From: Penaeus vannamei
Lineage: Eukaryota; Arthropoda; Malacostraca; Decapoda; Penaeidae
Direction of reading: 5' to 3'
Assembly (NCBI RefSeq): GCF_042767895.1
Contig: NC_091551.1
Location: 4,799,794 to 4,812,293 of the forward strand
Length of the DNA stretch: 12,500 bases
Shown: positions 8,974 through 12,500 of the stretch, piece by piece
Position numbering within the stretch: the stretch's first letter is position 1
Layout of the letters: each line of letters opens with the position of its first letter
Translations under genes and position numbers: made by a program
Notes under the pieces: model-generated
The model's database searches: none
What the model was told of the DNA's origin: nothing
The model's input: the letters and a program-made list of their open reading frames with translations, nothing else

Positions 8974-8986
8974 CCCCCCCCCCCCC
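8974..8986. repeat. C13 homopolymer in the ORF1 C-terminal region
   Basis: Thirteen C residues encode part of a poly-Pro stretch. The length is easily misread and could by itself shift the frame. Confidence 0.85.
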
Positions 8987-9131
8987 TCCACCTCAAAATG
9001 TTCCTACACCCTCCCCTTTACCTACTTACTCCCCCACTTCCACTTCTACATTCTACCTCCCCCAGTCAACTCCCAACTATACGTACATTCTCCCTCCTTT
9101 CATCCCCTCTATCATTCCTACTCCCTCCTAG

Positions 9132-9375
9132 ATACACACGTGAAACACTTACGTAATTCCCTTACCTAAGCCCACCAGAGCCCATTCACACAGCAACATC
9201 TTTACCCATCTTTAACCCTACAAGATCACTCTAGATAGTTGACGCATAGCAACTGTCACCCTTCACCCCTCCTTTAATATACTTTCCTATAGTGCTATAT
9301 TTAGATGTTTAGCACATTTATTTTTGCTTTTTAACCATTAACCATGATTGATAATCAGTATACATATAAACATAT
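9132..9375. other. Unique segment after ORF1
   Basis: No open frame and no reverse-transcriptase or endonuclease motif appears between the ORF1 stop and the next microsatellite. It may be the 3' untranslated end of an internally deleted element, or flanking DNA. I cannot place the element boundary without a consensus. Confidence 0.5.
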
Positions 9376-9783
<408 letters not shown>

Positions 9784-10120
9784 TTAGAAACATAGATTGA
9801 TAGAAAAAGTGATTGCCAGATAGATAGGTAAAACAACTGACGGATAGATAGATCCTTAGATCCTGCAAATAGACAGATAACGAATATTACATTTCTATTT
9901 TTCCTAATATCTATCAGAATGAAATATTACCATCATTTTTTCTAATTATACAACATGTTTATTCTAAAAGCTTATTACAAGACTTGCATTCACACTGAAC
10001 TACGTGAATGTTAAATAACTGAACTGAGATATTAATAAGGTCTTCTGCAAATCATTGCAATTTTTATCGTGTCAATTTGTATGAGAAATGCAATGGCATC
10101 TTTTACAATATGCAGTTTTT
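9784..10120. other. AT-rich unique segment with short GATA motifs and a stem-loop
   Basis: The first 75 bp hold scattered AGATAGATAG motifs, perhaps decayed (GATA)n. The rest is unique AT-rich DNA. An inverted repeat CATTCAC (9987-9993) / GTGAATG (10004-10010) encloses a 10-nt loop. No gene was seen. Confidence 0.55.
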
Positions 10121-10388
10121 ATGAGAATTAATATTATTATTATTCATAATGATAATGATTAATATAGTTTTATTGGTGGTGGTGATTATAACAGTAATAA
10201 TGACAAAAGTAGTGATGATAATGATGATAATAATAAAGATGATAAAAATGATGATAATGATAACACTAACACCAATAATAATAATAAAGAAAATGATAAT
10301 CATGATAAAACACATTTACACTATTATTGGTAATAATGATGATAATGATAATGTTAAGAAAAATATGGATAATAATAACAATAACTGA
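10121..10388. repeat. Cryptic GAT/AAT trinucleotide-rich tract
   Basis: Degenerate GATAATGATGAT and AATAATAAT triplets resemble the tract at 5621-5935. Frames read M/I/N/D-rich low complexity, so I do not call a gene. Confidence 0.75.
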
Positions 10389-10389
10389 T

Positions 10390-11130
10390 ACTCTCCTTCC
10401 CCTCCACTCCCCTCCTCCCCTTCTCCTCTCCTACTCCTCCCCTCTCCTCCCTTCCTTCCCCTACCTTTCCATATGCTCCCTTCCCTTTCCTCCTCTCCCT
10501 CCCTTCCCTCCCTCCTTCTCCCCACCCTCCCTTCCCCTTCCCCCTCTCACTTCCCTCCCTCCATACCCCCTACCTTCTCCTTCCCCCTCTCCCCACCCTC
10601 CCTTCCCTTTCCCCCTCTACCTCCCTTCCCCCTCTCCTCCTCTTCACTCCCTCCTTCCCCCTTCCTCCTCTCCCTCCCTCTCCCCACCCTCCCTTCCACT
10701 TCCTCCCCTTTCATTCCCTTCCCTCCCTCCCTTCCCTCCCTCCTTCCCCCTTCCTCCTCTCCCTCCCTTCCTTCCCCTTCCTCCCTCTCCTCCCTTCCCT
10801 CCCTCCTTCCCCCTTCCTCCTCTCCCTCCCTCTCCCCACCCTCCCTTCCCCTTCCCACTCTTCCTTCCCTCCCTCCCTACCCCCCCACCCTCCTTTCCCC
10901 TTCACCCTCTCCTCCCTTCTTTCTCCATCCCTTCCATACCCCTCCCCCTTCCCCCTCTCCCTTCCCTCCCTCCTTCCCTCTCCCCACTCTCCCTTCCCTT
11001 CCTCCTCTCCCTTCCCCTTCCTCCTCCCCTCTCCCTTCCCCTCCCTTCCCCTTCCTTCCCTCCCTTCCCACCCACCCTCCACCCCCCTCACACCCCCTCC
11101 CTCTCCCCCTCTCCCTACCCCCCTTACCCC
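10390..11130. repeat. C-rich polypyrimidine minisatellite-like tract
   Basis: About 740 bp that is nearly pure C/T on the + strand (CCCTCC, CCTTCC), with few A and almost no G. A phrase close to CCCCACCCTCCCTTCC recurs near 10520, 10591, 10682, 10834, 10884 and 10982 at irregular spacing. The minus strand holds many GGGAGGGAAGGGAGGG runs. Long frames (P/S/L-rich, or G/E/R-rich on the minus strand) are composition artefacts. Confidence 0.92.
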
Positions 11131-11380
11131 CCCGACCTCGATCATCCCGACCTCAACCTCCTCCTCGAACCGACGGCCCCGAAAAAAAAGCCTATTGTCT
11201 CGAGTGCCACTTGAACGAAGCTGCTCCTCGGGTAAAGACTCCAACTAGCCTAATCCTCGACTGAGACGTTTCGTGTGTCTTGGAGGGTCTTCGAGGAGTT
11301 GGGAAGTGAGGCTAATGAAGGCGAAAATGAACACTAATTAATAAGGGATTAAGGAAGACGTTAGCGTGTGAGGGAGAGAG
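11131..11380. other. Unique segment between two polypyrimidine tracts
   Basis: Non-repetitive sequence with moderate CpG content. A frame leaking out of the upstream tract ends here with CLECHLNEAAPRVKTPT before a stop at about 11264; I recognise no domain. TAATCC (11251-11256), TAATTA (11335-11340) and GGATTA (11346-11351) are homeodomain-type strings within 100 bp. Confidence 0.55.
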
Positions 11381-11552
11381 AGGGAGAAAAAAAGTGTGAG
11401 GGGTTAATGAGGGTGTTTGGGCGTGTGTTTGTGCGTTGTTTTCTTTGTTTTCTGTTTTCTTGTTTGTTTTTTTTCTTTTCTTGTTGTCTGTCGCGTCTCC
11501 TTCGCTTTTCTGTCTCTCTCTCTTTTTTCTCTCTATCTATCAATCAATCAAT
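11381..11552. repeat. T-rich low-complexity segment with a (CAAT)n patch
   Basis: TTTG/TTTTC-rich DNA grades into CTCTC, with ATCTATCAATCAATCAATC at about 11535-11553. It leads directly into the composite microsatellite unit. No gene. Confidence 0.7.
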
Positions 11553-11563
11553 CTTTCTCTCTC

Positions 11564-11635
<72 letters not shown>

Positions 11636-11756
11636 TCTTCTTCTTCTTCTTCTTCTTCTTCTTCTTCTTCTCCATCCATCCCCTCCATATACCATTCCTT
11701 CTCTCTATTTTCTTCCTCTTCTTCCTCCTCCCTCTTCGACTCCCTTCCCCTCGCTC

Positions 11757-11836
<80 letters not shown>

Positions 11837-11955
11837 TCTTCTTCTTCTTCTTCTTCTTCTTCTTCTTCTCCATCCATCCCTCCATATACCATTCCTTCTC
11901 TCTATTTTCTCTTCCTTCTTCCCTCCCTCTTGACTCCCTTCCCCTCGCTCTACCC
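11553..11955. repeat. 198-bp tandem duplication of a composite (CT)n(CTT)n unit
   Basis: Copy 1 has (CT)n at about 11571-11632, (CTT)n at 11631-11670, then a segment from TCCATCCATC at 11671 to CTCGCTCTACC near 11760. Copy 2 repeats the order: (CT)n at about 11759-11827, an interruption, (CTT)n at about 11835-11869, then TCCATCCATC from 11869 to TACC near 11954. The non-simple segments match closely, including CCATATACCATTCC and CCCCTCGCTCTACC, with a few small indels. The whole unit was therefore duplicated, not only the microsatellites. Confidence 0.92.
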
Positions 11956-12500
11956 TCCCTCTTCTTTTCTCTTTCATTTCTCTTCCCTCTCTCTTTTCTT
12001 TCCTTCTCTCTTCCCTTTCCTCTCACCTCCCGGTCTTCCTCTCCCTCTACCCTTCTCTTTCTTCCTTCCCTCTACCCTCCTCCCTTTTTCCCTCTCCCCT
12101 CTTCCCTCCCTCCCTCTTCTCCTTTCCTCTTTCCTTCCCCACTCACAGGTGTATAGCTTTCCCTCCCTCTACCCTCCCTCCTCATTCCCTCCTCTTCTTC
12201 CTTGCCTCTACCCTCCCTTTCTCCCTCCCTTTTTCCCTCCCTTCTTCCCTCCCATCCCTCTCTCTCCTTCCTCTTTCCTTTTCCCACTCACAAGTGTATA
12301 GCTTTCCCTCCCTCTACCCCCCCCTTCTTCCCTCCCCTTCTCCCCCTACCTCTTCCCTCTCCCTCCCCCATTCCCTCCATTCTTTCCCTCCTTTCTCTCC
12401 CTCCCTCCCTTCTTCCCTCCCCATTCCCTCCCTTCTCTCTCCCTCCCTCCCTCTTCCCTCCCGTCTTCCCTCCCTCTTCCCTCCCATTCCCTCCCTCCCT
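11956..12500. repeat. Polypyrimidine tract, continuing past the window
   Basis: CCCTCC, TTCC and CTCT-rich DNA with almost no purines on the + strand. It includes the 145-bp duplication listed separately and extends to the right edge. Open frames are S/L/P-rich artefacts. Confidence 0.9.
12138..12320. repeat. Tandem pair of anchor segments, 145-bp period
   Basis: CCCACTCACAGGTGTATAGC at 12138 recurs at 12283 as CCCACTCACAAGTGTATAGC, each followed by TTTCCCTCCCTCTACC and preceded by a CCTCTTTCCTT-like run. The spacing is 145 bp. These are the only non-pyrimidine anchors in this stretch, so they show that the tract was partly built by longer-unit duplication. Confidence 0.85.

Larger units (their letters stand above)
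8252..9131 (+). pseudogene. Degraded ORF1 (gag-like, triple zinc-knuckle) of a Jockey/I/R1-type non-LTR retrotransposon
   Basis: ORF1 proteins of this class bind element RNA and form the ribonucleoprotein used for retrotransposition. The clearest part is at 8540-8920 in one frame: a pre-knuckle block with THDLPVLIYIGG and VKPYQPPPRQ, then three zinc-knuckle units, then a conserved tail (RGCPTYKFESEV, GLTLREARQ). A Pro/Ser/Thr-rich C-terminus reaches a TAG at 9129-9131. Upstream similarity continues more weakly in shifting frames (RLVTVRSEN near 8280, PHPTLNSCTGTV near 8370, EDLLGCLKDQDVKS near 8465). The reading frame is broken by stops upstream, by a shift at the A7 run 8538-8544, and by an apparent extra G near 8912-8915. 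No reverse transcriptase (ORF2) follows. Family knowledge supports the class; the exact clade is uncertain. Confidence 0.88.

Noticed and set aside
10327..11264. Proline-rich frames of about 260-295 residues
   Set aside because: They are composition artefacts of C/T-rich DNA. Only the last 40 or so residues are non-simple and they match no family I know.
11368..12301. Frames of up to 294 residues rich in Ser/Leu, and Glu/Arg/Lys frames on the minus strand
   Set aside because: They follow (CT)n and (CTT)n phase and continue through obvious microsatellites, with no coding signal.

Overview
This window looks like non-coding, repeat-dominated DNA from a eukaryotic nuclear genome. I see no prokaryotic gene organisation and no intact protein-coding gene. 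Very dense, long, perfect microsatellites ((CT)n, (GA)n, (GT)n, (TA)n), degenerate GAT/AAT tracts, AT-rich unique spacers and one decayed arthropod-type non-LTR retrotransposon ORF1 together suggest a decapod crustacean, most likely a penaeid shrimp. That assignment is inference from repeat style; no taxon-diagnostic gene is present.

Layout. (1) 1-4486 is a tandem satellite array that runs off the left edge. A 110-bp core of fixed length occurs 14 times, separated by polypyrimidine/TTA spacers of variable length. Most units fall into a ~299-bp class (A) and a ~351-bp class (B). Two adjacent B-A-A blocks (2567-3519 and 3520-4466) suggest a ~950-bp higher-order repeat. (2) 4487-4672 is a short unique, CpG-containing stretch. 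(3) 4673-5460 is a T/G-only degenerate minisatellite. (4) 5461-6810 is AT-rich unique DNA with a 32-bp near-perfect palindrome, a GAT/AAT-rich tract, a ~98-bp perfect (CT)n, and a GC-richer 150-bp island ending in a splice-donor-like motif. (5) 6810-7153 is a compound (GA)n/(GT)n microsatellite. (6) 7154-8251 is AT-rich unique DNA. (7) 8252-9131 is a frameshifted pseudogene of the ORF1 (gag-like, triple CCHC zinc-knuckle) protein of a Jockey/I/R1-type non-LTR retrotransposon. (8) 9376-9783 is a compound (GT)n/(TA)n microsatellite. (9) 9784-10388 is AT-rich and GAT/AAT-rich. (10) 10390-11130 is C-rich polypyrimidine DNA. (11) 11131-11380 is unique DNA. (12) 11381-12500 is polypyrimidine DNA holding a 198-bp tandem duplication of a composite (CT)n(CTT)n unit and a 145-bp tandem duplication.

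No genes can be said to work together. Long open frames over the repeats arise because two- or three-letter repeats lack stop codons; their translations are pure low complexity. The observations most worth following are the invariant-length core within a fast-changing polypyrimidine satellite, the palindrome at 5509-5540, and the retrotransposon ORF1 remnant. I found no convincing new biological system.
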